Shown in pieces: positions 1 through 8,844 of a stretch of DNA of 64,000 nt. Position 1 is the first letter of the stretch. Every line of letters starts with the position of its first letter. The DNA is taken from assembly GCA_025361765.1 (NCBI GenBank), contig JANYJS010000083.1, positions 1 through 64,000 on the forward strand, given 5' to 3'. The DNA comes from Bacillota bacterium. Lineage in GTDB: Bacteria > Bacillota > Clostridia > Peptostreptococcales > Anaerovoracaceae. The notes beneath the pieces are model-generated. The model saw only the letters and a program-made list of their open reading frames with translations, was not told where the DNA came from and ran no database searches. The translations under genes were made by a program, and so were the position numbers.

Positions 1-1
1 G

Positions 2-1705
2 CCAAAATATTCGGTCAAAAATGAAGCGATTAAAGACAGTCTGATTTCCACCTTCCCTTCGATTTGTGATCTAGCTGAAGTCGTGATACCGATATTCATT
101 CTAAAGTCGGTCGAAAAAATTCTTGATATTGGAGAATTGGCTGTTATTAAGGTCATTGTCAATAATGAAATCATCGGAGATCTGACTTTAATGATGGCAA
201 ACGGCAAGAAGCTTGGCAATACTTCCTTCATTGAGATATATTCAAGACAAGTAGACATGTTTATGTCAAGAAAGAAAACAGAAAGCAACCTGAGGGAAAA
301 CGAAAGACGATTAATCTCTGCTCAGCGGATGGCGCAAGTGGGTAACTGGGAAATGGATTTAGAGTCGAAAAAAATCTGGGCTTCCGAGGAATCCTTTAGA
401 ATATATGGCATTGATCATAGTACACCGTTTCTTCCATTGAATATCATTCAGGAAAGTGTGCACTTTGAAAATAGAGAACAGATGAATAAAGCCTTGGCTG
501 ATTTGATCGGCCAAAATGCCGCATATGATGTGGAATATAGGATAACAAATGCGAAGACGAAAGAAGTGGCATATGTTCATTCAAAAGCGATATTGCAAAT
601 GGATGAACAAGGCAAGCCGGAAAAGGTTATTGGGACTATTCAGGACATCACCAAACACAAAAGGAAAGAAGAAGAAATCAGGCATTTAAGCTGCCATGAC
701 CAGCTGACGGGGTTATATAACCGCAGATTTTATGAAGAAGAATTGCTGAGACTTGATAATAAGAGCAATCTTCCTTTAACGATTGCCATGGGGGATGTCA
801 ATGGACTTAAACTCATCAACGATTCCTTTGGCCATGCCACAGGGGATGAACTTCTTAGAAAAGTTGCAGAACTGATTAAGAAAGCGTGCAGGGAAGATGA
901 CGTTATAGCAAGATTGGGCGGTGATGAGTTTGTCGTCATATTGCCGAATACGGATGCCCTGGAAGCTGAGAATGTAATCAACCGGATCATAAACCTTTCC
1001 CATGCTGAAAAGATTGAAGCGATTGACGTTTCAATCTCGTTTGGGGCAAAAACGAAGACTGGAATGGAAGAAAGTATTCATGATTTATTTAAAAACGCTG
1101 AAGATCATATGTATAGAAATAAGCTGGCTGAAAGCATGAGCATCAAGAGCAAAACCATTGACCTGATTATGCTCACTCTTTATAAAAGAAGCAATAGAGA
1201 TATGCTTCACTCAAAAAGAGTCAGTGAATTAAGCGAAGCGATTGCCATTAAAATGAACTTTACCCAAAACGATATCAATCAAATCAGAATAACAGGGCTT
1301 ATGCATGATATCGGTAAAATTGGCATTGATCAAGCTGTCATTAATAAGCCTCTTAAATTTAGTGATGAGGAGTGGAATGAAGTCAAAAGACACTCGGAAA
1401 TCGGCTACCGTATTTTAAGCTCGGTAAATGATTTTGCTTGCATAGCGGAGGATGTTCTCGCCCATCATGAGTGTTGGGACGGTAGCGGCTACCCGAGAGG
1501 GCTTAAAGGCAATGACATATCTATACAGGCAAGAATTATTGCTATCGCCGATGCTTATGACGCTATGACAACGGATAGAACTTATAAGAAGGTATTTAAT
1601 GAAGAGGAAGCAATAGAGGAAATAAAACGCTGCTCAGGCATGCAGTTTGATCTTGGCATTGCAAAAATATTCGTCGAAAGGGTCCTTGGAAAGAAGTGGC
1701 AATAA
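2..1705 (+). CDS. Sensor protein with PAS, GGDEF and HD-GYP domains (5' end cut off by window)
   Basis: Cyclic-di-GMP signalling protein. The frame is open from base 2, so the N-terminus lies outside the window; a GTG at 83 could serve as a start but the upstream codons read as plausible protein. Visible order (numbered from base 2): the tail of a GAF/PAS-like sensory region up to about residue 90, a PAS domain at about 100-220, GGDEF with an intact GGDEF motif near residue 306, then HD-GYP with HDIGK near 435 and an HHE/DGSGYP motif near 490. An RxxD sequence (REDD) lies five residues before GGDEF, the position of the c-di-GMP inhibitory I-site. Both the synthetic and the hydrolytic motifs look intact, so the protein may be bifunctional or one domain may be regulatory. 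No membrane segment is seen in the visible part. Confidence 0.9.
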   Translation, partial: PKYSVKNEAIKDSLISTFPSICDLAEVVIPIFILKSVEKILDIGELAVIKVIVNNEIIGDLTLMMANGKKLGNTSFIEIYSRQVDMFMSRKKTESNLRENERRLISAQRMAQVGNWEMDLESKKIWASEESFRIYGIDHSTPFLPLNIIQESVHFENREQMNKALADLIGQNAAYDVEYRITNAKTKEVAYVHSKAILQMDEQGKPEKVIGTIQDITKHKRKEEEIRHLSCHDQLTGLYNRRFYEEELLRLDNKSNLPLTIAMGDVNGLKLINDSFGHATGDELLRKVAELIKKACREDDVIARLGGDEFVVILPNTDALEAENVINRIINLSHAEKIEAIDVSISFGAKTKTGMEESIHDLFKNAEDHMYRNKLAESMSIKSKTIDLIMLTLYKRSNRDMLHSKRVSELSEAIAIKMNFTQNDINQIRITGLMHDIGKIGIDQAVINKPLKFSDEEWNEVKRHSEIGYRILSSVNDFACIAEDVLAHHECWDGSGYPRGLKGNDISIQARIIAIADAYDAMTTDRTYKKVFNEEEAIEEIKRCSGMQFDLGIAKIFVERVLGKKWQ

Positions 1706-1769
1706 AGCAGATTGGATGAGGCAAATTGGGGAAGACCTTTATTGCAAAGGGTTGCAATTTAAGTAAAAC

Positions 1770-1799
1770 TTGACACTGATACGGGCGGGAGACTATAAT
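1770..1799 (+). promoter_or_regulatory. Sigma-70-type promoter for the deacetylase/bactofilin genes
   Basis: A perfect TTGACA at 1770-1775 and a perfect TATAAT at 1794-1799 are separated by 18 bp. Transcription would start near 1806, about 45 nt before the GTG start at 1852. No other gene lies between. Confidence 0.75.
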
Positions 1800-1851
1800 A
1801 GAATTCGACAAAATAAGTCGTTTCTTTCATGTTGAAGAGTAAGGTGATAAA

Positions 1852-2754
1852 GTGTACTTCGGTAGCGTGCGATTTTTTAAACATCTGGTCTTATTTTTCA
1901 TATGCCTGACCTTTATTGCTTCTACGATTGTTATTATTGGGCTGAACCAAAAAAACGCAGCTTTAAATAAGGAACTCGCTAAATACAATTATGACACTAG
2001 CACAGACCTTAGCCTTGGCCTTGGCATAAATATCGATGCCTATGCCTCGGCAGCAGCACGGAGCATCAAATTGCCCTATCAGCAATTATATCCGGACTTA
2101 TATGCAGCTCCGGAAATAGAACCATTAAAAACTGCTGCCACGAAGACAATTTATCTGACCTTTGATGATGGCCCTTCTAAATATACGATGGAGATTCTAA
2201 ACATCTTGGATCAGTACAATGTCAAAGCTACATTCTTTGTAGAATATGCAAAGGACGAAAACACTGAAAAAATCTATAAGGAGATTGTAAAGCGTGGGCA
2301 TGCCATCGGTGTTCATACGACAAGCCATCAATACGCTAAAATATATAGCTCTGTAGAAAATTATCTGGCAGATTTCAATATGGTTTACACTCAGATTGAA
2401 GAAGTGACCGGCGTAAAGACAGATTTGTTCAGATTCCCTGGTGGAAGCATTAATGGATACAATGTACGCATACATGAAGAGCTTATTGCCGAAATGCTTA
2501 GGAGGGGATTTTTCTATTATGACTGGGTTGTCAGTGCGGACGATACAGCAAGCAATGCAACATGGAGTTCTATTTTTAAATCAGTTGTAGATAATTCCCG
2601 AAAATATGACAAACCCATTGTGCTCATGCATGATACTGCAAAGCAGGCCCATACCGTTGAGGCGCTGGGAGACATTATAGTAGCACTTGAAAAGTCAGGT
2701 TATGCTTTTGACAAATTGGATAAAAGTGTCAGACCCTATATATTCGCATATTAA
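1852..2754 (+). CDS. Polysaccharide deacetylase (NodB domain), membrane-anchored
   Basis: Family 4 carbohydrate esterase-like protein, expected to remove acetyl groups from peptidoglycan or another N-acetylglucosamine polymer outside the membrane. An N-terminal hydrophobic segment (about residues 8-30) acts as anchor or signal. The NodB motifs are present in order: TFDDGPS near residue 103 (catalytic and metal Asp), HTTSH near 152 (metal His pair) and RFPGGS near 192. The start is GTG preceded by AAGGTG. It is followed after 21 nt by a bactofilin gene, and both probably share the promoter at 1770-1799. Bactofilins often accompany cell-wall enzymes, which suggests a joint role in envelope shape. 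The exact substrate is not readable. Confidence 0.88.
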   Translation: MYFGSVRFFKHLVLFFICLTFIASTIVIIGLNQKNAALNKELAKYNYDTSTDLSLGLGINIDAYASAAARSIKLPYQQLYPDLYAAPEIEPLKTAATKTIYLTFDDGPSKYTMEILNILDQYNVKATFFVEYAKDENTEKIYKEIVKRGHAIGVHTTSHQYAKIYSSVENYLADFNMVYTQIEEVTGVKTDLFRFPGGSINGYNVRIHEELIAEMLRRGFFYYDWVVSADDTASNATWSSIFKSVVDNSRKYDKPIVLMHDTAKQAHTVEALGDIIVALEKSGYAFDKLDKSVRPYIFAY

Positions 2755-2775
2755 TATGGAAATTGAGGTGGTAGA

Positions 2776-3534
2776 ATGTCGCAGAACAACGGAAACAACC
2801 AAGACCAAAAAAATCAAGAAACTGGCCATTATTTGAATAACTTTACTTCTGCTGTTAATGAATTGTTCGGATTAGGAAAAAAAGAAGACATGGAGGGAAC
2901 TGAAACTATGGCAACTGAAATTACAGGCACTGACGGAGCTCAAAAGCGAACTGATGCCCAGTCCTTTGGATCAAGGTCTGCGCTCCATGTGCTCCCGAAA
3001 AACACCGCTTTAGATATTAACACTATAAAAGAGACCATTATCGAAGATGATGCCATTATCCATGGTGAATTTTCAGCTACAAGCAATCTTAACGTAGCTG
3101 GCTGTATTAAAGGTAATGTAAATACTGAAGGTGATATCATCGTGACAGGGAAAATCTATGGAAATGTAAAGGGCAATGCCATTATTGTGAAAGATGGTCT
3201 CATTGAGGGCAATATCACTGTGAAAACGGATATTACCCTTCTCGGCGGTGCAACTGTAATGGGAGACATAGAATCGGAAAATCTTGTTTCTGAAGGAAAG
3301 ATCAAAGGAAATGTAAAGGCTTCGGATGCAGTTTCCCTGAAACACCCATCAGTCTTTTATGGCAATATTCAGGCTAAGACGGTCAATATGGAAGATGGCG
3401 TCATTCTAAATGGTAACATCAGAGTTCTAGCGGATGTTCCTATAGATAGCATTTTTCATCAAGCCCTATTAATGAAAAAGATGGATGATGAGGATTTTCA
3501 GGAAAATCCAGATGGACCTAAGTTTTGCAGATAA
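2776..3534 (+). CDS. Bactofilin family cytoskeletal protein
   Basis: Polymer-forming protein with the beta-helical DUF583/bactofilin core (about residues 85-215), visible as many short repeats of the type xIxGxIxGNV with regularly spaced Gly and hydrophobic residues. The N-terminal 80 residues are polar and low in complexity, and a short acidic tail follows the core. Bactofilins assemble without nucleotides into filaments that position cell-wall enzymes. The neighbouring deacetylase 21 nt upstream fits that role. The ATG is preceded by a GAGGTGG ribosome binding site, and a terminator follows at 3631. Confidence 0.9.
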   Translation: MSQNNGNNQDQKNQETGHYLNNFTSAVNELFGLGKKEDMEGTETMATEITGTDGAQKRTDAQSFGSRSALHVLPKNTALDINTIKETIIEDDAIIHGEFSATSNLNVAGCIKGNVNTEGDIIVTGKIYGNVKGNAIIVKDGLIEGNITVKTDITLLGGATVMGDIESENLVSEGKIKGNVKASDAVSLKHPSVFYGNIQAKTVNMEDGVILNGNIRVLADVPIDSIFHQALLMKKMDDEDFQENPDGPKFCR

Positions 3535-3630
3535 ATTTACTGAAGGTTGATATGAAAAAGGTCTGCAGCAAAAATTGATTAAAGCTTAAGCGAACGCATA
3601 CCAGCTGGATGATATCTAAAAAAAGTCATA

Positions 3631-3655
3631 AAAGAGCCTATATGGGCTCTTTTTT
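3631..3655 (+). terminator. Rho-independent terminator after bactofilin gene
   Basis: Arms AAAGAGCC (3631-3638) and GGCTCTTT (3645-3652) pair perfectly around a 6-nt loop, and a T-run follows. It ends the deacetylase-bactofilin unit. Confidence 0.85.
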
Positions 3656-3945
3656 AGCCTATAAAATTCTTGGGTAATATTTTGCTTAAATCAGGGTGAA
3701 ATATTGATGAATATATACGGTTATACCTTGCAATCGAATAATAATAATATGTATAAATATCATTTTGATCAAAACAATGCTCGCTCTTTAAGACGGAAGC
3801 GCGATATTGACTGAAAAACACCATATATGGGGGAAAGGAACGTGAAATAGACTTGATTTATAAAATATTGACCAGGCGTGATTGTATAAAGAGAATAATT
3901 TTTTAGCCATGCAAAAGATTTCAAAAATACTAGGGTAATATCTTG
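3656..3945. other. AT-rich gap with no gene recognised
   Basis: Part of the 614-bp spacer between the bactofilin and AraC genes. No convincing coding sequence or RNA gene is visible on either strand. The only open frames are short and lack a ribosome binding site. The spacer continues with a promoter (3946-3974) and a tandem repeat (4001-4088). Confidence 0.6.
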
Positions 3946-3974
3946 TTGCAATGAGGATACTATTTTGTTAAAAT
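3946..3974 (+). promoter_or_regulatory. Candidate promoter for the AraC-type regulator
   Basis: TTGCAA (3946-3951) and TAAAAT (3969-3974) are spaced by 17 bp. The predicted start near 3981 lies just before the 44-bp tandem repeat, so that repeat would fall in the untranslated leader. Confidence 0.45.
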
Positions 3975-4000
3975 ATAGTGCATAAAGCTTGATGTGATTA

Positions 4001-4088
4001 GATGTGTGAAGATTAGATTAGATTAGGTTGGGTTAGATTAATAAGATGTGTGAAGATTAGATTAGATTAGGTTGGGTTAGATTAATAA
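4001..4088. repeat. Exact 44-bp tandem duplication in AraC gene leader
   Basis: Two identical 44-bp units at 4001-4044 and 4045-4088, each built from smaller GATTA/GGTTA steps. The second copy ends 60 bp before the regulator's ATG. The perfect identity suggests a recent duplication that may vary in number. Confidence 0.9.
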
Positions 4089-4148
4089 TTTGAATGGCAT
4101 GGATTTGATTGATTTAATGCCAGAAAAATAGAAAAGAGAGGATTCGGC

Positions 4149-5366
4149 ATGTTTGATGAGTCAATTGCTTACACTAATCGGGTAGGGGTACGAGGTTTTA
4201 TTTCGAACATTGCCCAATGCCCTCCCCACAGTCATGAGGGTACACTTGAGATTATTTGCCTCTTATCGGGACAGATCAGCATTTCGGATTCCTGTCTTTC
4301 CCATCGTCTATCTCCTGGGGATGTGTATATGTTCAATCCAGGAGACCCACACAGAATCCATCCGGACAGCAAGCCAAATGCCGTGCTTACCATACAGATC
4401 GATATGGGCTATTACAGCCAATATATTAAAAAACTCAGCAATATCTATTTTTTTTGTGACGCTTTCATTAATCGGGAGCATCTGACAATTGAGCTTTCCT
4501 ATATCCGCTCGCTTCTTGCATCAATCCAGCAGGAATATGACCGCATCCTGCCTGGAGAAATACTTCTTGAAGAACTAACCAGAAAATTGTTGTCCTATTT
4601 TATGAAGAAATTTGAATATGCTGTTTTAAGGAAGGATCGAATTAACCATGGCGAGTTCAACGATAAAGAGGGAGCATGTCATCAAAATTTTGTGAGGAGC
4701 AGCTCTAAAAAATTAATAGATCAAAATGTAGCCCGATTTTACAGAATAGTGGAGTACATTTTCGATCATTTTGAAGAGAAACTTAAGCTTCAGGATATTG
4801 CACATCGGGAGCATATGAGCATATTTCATTTATCACGGATCATTAAAGAAGGCAGCGGTCTGAATTTTACAGAACTGCTGTCGCTATTTAGATGTGAAGA
4901 GGCAGAAAGACTTCTGGAAACCTCGAAAATGACTGTTGATCGTATCGCCATAGAATGTGGATTTTCAAATCGAAAGCATTTGAGCATTCAGTTCATGAAA
5001 TGGTATGGAAAATCCCCATCAGCTTTTCGCAGCGCCAGCCAATCCCAAAAGGGCCAAATGGAGACGAGGGACTTATCTCAGGATTATGATCAGTTGGAAG
5101 TAGGCCTTATATTGGCCTCATATATTGAAGCAAATGCGAATAAGGTAGAATCAGGAACGACTTCTGACCAGCTGCTCAGTTATTTGGTGCTCCTTCATAT
5201 TTCTCACAATGCTTTTTCGGTGCTCCAAAGCCATTTGCAAAGGCAACCTAAAAAACCAGGCAAGGCAACAACACAGGCTGATTTGCTCACCATGTTTGAG
5301 TTTGGCCAAGACTTCCCGGATTTTAAAAAATTCGCTGAAAATATTGATGCTTATTTAATAAAATGA
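4149..5366 (+). CDS. AraC family transcriptional regulator with cupin sensor and C-terminal extension
   Basis: DNA-binding regulator. An N-terminal cupin-like effector domain (about residues 15-95; a HSHE motif and a SPGDVYMFNPGDPH turn) is followed by a variable middle and an AraC double helix-turn-helix at about 195-290 (LQDIAHREHMS...; VDRIAIECGFSN...; GKSPSAFR). About 110 further residues, mostly predicted helix with no recognised domain, follow the DNA-binding part. Typical AraC proteins of this type end at the helix-turn-helix, so the tail is unusual. The start has a strong AGAGAGGA site. The gene stands alone and convergent to the response regulator at 5435; its target is not evident. 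Confidence 0.87.
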   Translation: MFDESIAYTNRVGVRGFISNIAQCPPHSHEGTLEIICLLSGQISISDSCLSHRLSPGDVYMFNPGDPHRIHPDSKPNAVLTIQIDMGYYSQYIKKLSNIYFFCDAFINREHLTIELSYIRSLLASIQQEYDRILPGEILLEELTRKLLSYFMKKFEYAVLRKDRINHGEFNDKEGACHQNFVRSSSKKLIDQNVARFYRIVEYIFDHFEEKLKLQDIAHREHMSIFHLSRIIKEGSGLNFTELLSLFRCEEAERLLETSKMTVDRIAIECGFSNRKHLSIQFMKWYGKSPSAFRSASQSQKGQMETRDLSQDYDQLEVGLILASYIEANANKVESGTTSDQLLSYLVLLHISHNAFSVLQSHLQRQPKKPGKATTQADLLTMFEFGQDFPDFKKFAENIDAYLIK

Positions 5367-5434
5367 CGAGTAAGCGTTTTATTAAACAGGTAGTTTTTCT
5401 ACTTATATAATAGGTGCCCTGCAAATTGGGATAT

Positions 5435-6259
5435 TCAATCTGTGGTTCGCGAAATAAGCGCACTTAGGAGCTCGCTGACTGTGGTTCCATCTTCGGGATA
5501 AGTAGCGAAAGCCCGGTTGATTGAATAATTAAGCAGTTTCGGATCTGAAGCCTTAAAGACCTCGAATCTTCCTGCTATTTTATCTCCGATGACAGCAGTG
5601 TTTTCTTTGCCGCAGAAAGGGAAAAACCCCAAATGGCTTTGGAATCCATGCTGAATGTATAAATCAGACTCCCAGAACACCGATTTTATTTCTTTATAGA
5701 TGGATTCCGCGTGTTTGTAGAATTCGTTTTTTATTTCTCCTTGGCCTTCATCAGAGACGAAATTAAAATTGACCAGTAGCAGAGAAAATGAGTAATTGCC
5801 CTTTTTTGCCTTGTGAATTTCGCCGGTCAAAAAATTACTTAGTGTGAATTTGAGGACGGTAAGCTCGGTAAGCTTTTCGACATTGATGTACTTTAACAAT
5901 TTTTCGCGTAAATAGTCATCTTCAAAAGGTTTCAGAATATAATCGGCGGTTCCTTCAAGCAAACACCTGGTAATGACTTCCTTTCTGCTTATGGAAGTAA
6001 GGACAACCACAGGAATGCTGGAACTTTTGCTCTTCACCAGCTTGATTAGACTGATACCGTCAAAACTGTCATCAGTATTGATTTCGATATCAGTAATAAT
6101 CAAATCAATTTTGTAATTATGATCTGACATTATTGCCAGTACATCCTGCCTGTTTCCGGCTTCGTAAATTTTTATGTTCTGATCTGCAAATATGCTTTTA
6201 ATCCTCTGCTTGACAACTGTATTGGGGTCAACAAGCACAACTACTGGCGCGTTATCCAT
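5435..6259 (-). CDS. Response regulator with degenerate GGDEF-like output domain
   Basis: Two-component receiver. The REC domain (about residues 1-125) has the phospho-acceptor Asp in an ITDIE context, a conserved Thr in VVVLTS, and Lys in LKPF. Residues about 130-275 follow the order of a GGDEF domain (FSLLLVNFNF strand; a D/LYIQHGFQSHLGFFPF segment where GGDEF should be; a final AFATYPEDG turn), but the signature itself is lost, so no cyclase activity is expected. The ATG at 6259 overlaps the stop of the DUF427 gene by 8 nt, pointing to translational coupling; a GTG at 6274 is an alternative start with poor spacing to a ribosome binding site. No histidine kinase lies nearby. Confidence 0.8.
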   Translation of the reverse strand: MDNAPVVVLVDPNTVVKQRIKSIFADQNIKIYEAGNRQDVLAIMSDHNYKIDLIITDIEINTDDSFDGISLIKLVKSKSSSIPVVVLTSISRKEVITRCLLEGTADYILKPFEDDYLREKLLKYINVEKLTELTVLKFTLSNFLTGEIHKAKKGNYSFSLLLVNFNFVSDEGQGEIKNEFYKHAESIYKEIKSVFWESDLYIQHGFQSHLGFFPFCGKENTAVIGDKIAGRFEVFKASDPKLLNYSINRAFATYPEDGTTVSELLSALISRTTD

Positions 6260-6539
6260 TGACCACTTCGACACCTTTCCAGAAGGCCATATAGCCTTTT
6301 ATTTCGCTTGCAGCGGGCTTTGGTTCAGCATAGTACCAAGCGGCATCCTCGTTGGTTTTGCCGTCGACGACGATGCTTCTATAGGAAGCAAAACCCTTCC
6401 AGGGGCAAGTGGTGTGATAATCGGAGTCGATAAAATAGGACATGTTAACAGATTCGGGCGGGAAATATTGATTGCCCTCGATTTCTATTGTTTTATCGCT
6501 TCTAGCGAGTTCCGTGCCATTCCATGTTGCTGTATACAT
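6252..6539 (-). CDS. DUF427 domain-containing protein
   Basis: Small (95 aa) single-domain protein of the DUF427 family, recognised by the opening ATWNG, the YFPPESVNMSYF segment, the YHTTCPWKGFASYRSI core and the closing GYMAFWKGVEV. The family folds as a small beta structure and its biochemical role is unknown. It has a strong AAAGGAG site before the ATG and overlaps the start of the downstream response regulator, so the two are probably one transcript. Confidence 0.88.
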   Translation of the reverse strand: MYTATWNGTELARSDKTIEIEGNQYFPPESVNMSYFIDSDYHTTCPWKGFASYRSIVVDGKTNEDAAWYYAEPKPAASEIKGYMAFWKGVEVVNG

Positions 6540-6630
6540 ATTGGTTCACTCCTTTCGTTTGCTATTTTTCCGTGTTTTAATTTTATGCCTTTTTCCCCGT
6601 AAATACAATGCAATTAGTTTCTATTATTCC

Positions 6631-6659
6631 TTTTCAAGGGTCACCACGCAATGTATAAT
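6631..6659 (+). promoter_or_regulatory. Possible promoter for YbjQ-family gene
   Basis: A perfect TATAAT lies at 6654-6659, but the box 17 bp upstream (TTTTCA at 6631-6636) is a weak -35. It is the best promoter candidate in the divergent spacer between the DUF427 and YbjQ genes. Confidence 0.4.
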
Positions 6660-6715
6660 AAATTATAGAATGCAATTGCAAGTGGATTTGTTTATTTATT
6701 AAGGAGGAAGAGCAT

Positions 6716-7036
6716 ATGATTGTTACTACAACACCCAGCATAGAAGGCAAAAAAATTCTGGAATACAAAGGGATAGTCTTTGGAGAAATCGTTTCAGGCG
6801 TGGACTTTATTAAAGATATGGCTGCCGGCTTGACCAATTTTTTCGGCGGCAGATCCGGATCTTACGAGGGGGAACTCATAAACGCCAGAAATGAAGCGCT
6901 TAGAGAAATGGAGTATAGGGCACAAACCATGGGAGCCAATGCCATCGTCGGCGTAGACATCGATTATGAAGTGCTGGGTCAGGCAAATAACATGCTTATG
7001 GTGACTGCCTCAGGTACTGCAGTAGTTACCGATTAA
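6716..7036 (+). CDS. YbjQ/UPF0145 family protein
   Basis: Heavy-metal-binding-domain-like protein of the YbjQ (UPF0145, DUF74) family, 106 aa, the normal length. Family features are the opening [11 protein letters not shown], the G-I-V-F-GE segment, the helix with [26 protein letters not shown] and the final TASGTAV. The family forms small pentameric assemblies in solved structures and its function is not established. It has a strong AAGGAGG site 7 nt before the ATG. It is a single gene followed by a 24-bp duplication in the spacer. Confidence 0.9.
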   Translation: MIVTTTPSIEGKKILEYKGIVFGEIVSGVDFIKDMAAGLTNFFGGRSGSYEGELINARNEALREMEYRAQTMGANAIVGVDIDYEVLGQANNMLMVTASGTAVVTD

Positions 7037-7081
7037 AACATTTCGATATAAACATCTTAAAACACTTCGATATAAATATCA
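7034..7081. repeat. 24-bp tandem duplication after YbjQ gene
   Basis: Two copies of a 24-bp unit (7034-7057 and 7058-7081) that differ at a few positions. The first begins inside the stop codon of the YbjQ-family gene. Confidence 0.75.
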
Positions 7082-7159
7082 TGGGAATAGGGGCATTAGC
7101 GCTAAATGGAAGACGCTTTTATAAAGAGACAAAGATGATACAGTTTTTGAGGTAGTTGA

Positions 7160-8803
7160 ATGAAAGATACTATATTTGTCATAGGACATAAAAACCCGGA
7201 CACGGATTCCATCTGTGCCGCCATTGCTTATGCAGAGCTTAAAAAAAGGTCTGGGGTTGCTGCCGTTGCCAAAAGACTGGGCGCACTTAATAGAGAGACG
7301 GAATTTGTCCTGAAATATTTCGATATTGAAGTGCCGGATTATCTATATACGGTTAAAACCCAGATTTCCGACCTTACCATCGATGCCGCTTTCCCGGTTA
7401 CTCCGGACATCTCAATTAAGACAACCTGGGGCATAATGAAGGCCAATGGGATTAAGACAATTCCCGTGGTTGACAAGGATAAGCATTTGCTTGGCGTTGT
7501 TACGGTATCGGACATCACTGGCGAATACATGGATGCCCATGAAAATAGGACCATTGCTTCCACGGATACGCCGCTAAAGAGTATTGTCGAAACTTTGAAT
7601 GCCCAAATCCTCAGCGGTGGGCAGGAAGATTTCAATACGACAGGAAGCGTTATTATTGCTGCGACGGATCCTATGGATATCAGTGACTATGTAAAGCCTG
7701 GGGACATCGTCATTACGGGAAATAGAAGCGATAGCCAGCTAAAATCCATTGAAGCCGGAGCAAATTGCATGGTTATCACCTGTGGGGTAAGCCCTGAGCC
7801 TGAAATTATGGAGCTAGCCAGGAAAAAGAAATGCATTCTGCTTCTAACGCCTTTTGATACGTTTACCACGGCCAGGCTTATAAACCTTAGCATACCGGCG
7901 GGGGCCATCATGAGTACGGAGAACTTGGTTAAATTTAATCGCCATGACTACATCGATGATATACAGGAAAAAATGATCAAGACCAGATATCGCAGCTATC
8001 CTGTTGTGGACGACCATAACAAGATAAAAGGCTTTATTTCAAGGTATCATCTGATTTCTCGTAACAAAAAACGGGTTATTTTGGTGGACCACAATGAAAT
8101 TTCACAGACCGTCAATGGCATAGAGGAAGCTGAAATTCTTGAAATCATTGATCACCATAGACTTGGGGATATTCAGACTGTGCAGCCGATTTTTATTCAA
8201 AATGAACCTGTTGGCAGTACCTCCACCATTATAGCCAACAAGTATTTTGAGCGCGGCATCAATCCTGCAAGAAATATCGCCGGTATTCTTTGCGCCGCAA
8301 TTATTTCTGACACTATCAGCTTCAAGTCGCCGACTTGCACCGCCAAAGACCAGAACACAGCGCTGAAACTGGCTGAAATCGCAGGGATCAAGGACTTGCA
8401 GGACTTCACTGGACAGCTCTTCAAAGAAGGAGCTTCGCTAAAGGGCAAAACGCCGGATGAAATCTTTCACCAGGATTTTAAAGAATATGTTTTCGCTGGT
8501 CTCCGAATTGGTATGGGACAGATTTTCACCGTCGATCAGGAAAGTTTTAGAGATATAAAACAGGACATGCTGGATTATATGGAAAACCTATCTGTTGCAA
8601 AGCATTATCACCTGCTCATGCTTTTTGTGACGGATGTACTTGAAGAAGGCTCATTGGTGCTTTGTATAGGCAATGAAATTAGCCTCATCGAGAAAGCTTT
8701 CGGCGTTATGCCGGTAGAAAACAGCGCTTATCTTCCCGGCATAGTCTCAAGAAAAAAACAGGTTATACCTATGATTTCTGCATCTTTGGAAAACTTGGAT
8801 TAG
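7160..8803 (+). CDS. Manganese-dependent inorganic pyrophosphatase with CBS and DRTGG domains
   Basis: Family II (DHH) pyrophosphatase, hydrolysing pyrophosphate to phosphate in the cytoplasm. The N-terminal DHH part starts with IGHKNPDTDS (metal ligands). An insert of CBS (about residues 75-125), DRTGG (about 150-245) and a second CBS (about 255-305) interrupts it. The DHH domain then resumes with LVDHNE and IIDHHRLGD, and ends with a DHHA2 domain. CBS-containing enzymes of this family are regulated by adenine nucleotides and diadenosine polyphosphates, so activity probably follows cellular energy state. The 547-aa length suits this domain plan. The gene has its own ribosome binding site (GAGGTAG) and precedes a group of co-oriented genes. 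Confidence 0.92.
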   Translation: MKDTIFVIGHKNPDTDSICAAIAYAELKKRSGVAAVAKRLGALNRETEFVLKYFDIEVPDYLYTVKTQISDLTIDAAFPVTPDISIKTTWGIMKANGIKTIPVVDKDKHLLGVVTVSDITGEYMDAHENRTIASTDTPLKSIVETLNAQILSGGQEDFNTTGSVIIAATDPMDISDYVKPGDIVITGNRSDSQLKSIEAGANCMVITCGVSPEPEIMELARKKKCILLLTPFDTFTTARLINLSIPAGAIMSTENLVKFNRHDYIDDIQEKMIKTRYRSYPVVDDHNKIKGFISRYHLISRNKKRVILVDHNEISQTVNGIEEAEILEIIDHHRLGDIQTVQPIFIQNEPVGSTSTIIANKYFERGINPARNIAGILCAAIISDTISFKSPTCTAKDQNTALKLAEIAGIKDLQDFTGQLFKEGASLKGKTPDEIFHQDFKEYVFAGLRIGMGQIFTVDQESFRDIKQDMLDYMENLSVAKHYHLLMLFVTDVLEEGSLVLCIGNEISLIEKAFGVMPVENSAYLPGIVSRKKQVIPMISASLENLD

Positions 8804-8844
8804 ATGATGGCTTGATATTGAGCAGCAGATGGGGGAGAATGATT

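Noticed and set aside
6192-6602. Plus-strand open frame over the DUF427 gene
   Set aside because: It is the complement of two genes with strong ribosome binding sites and family motifs on the minus strand.
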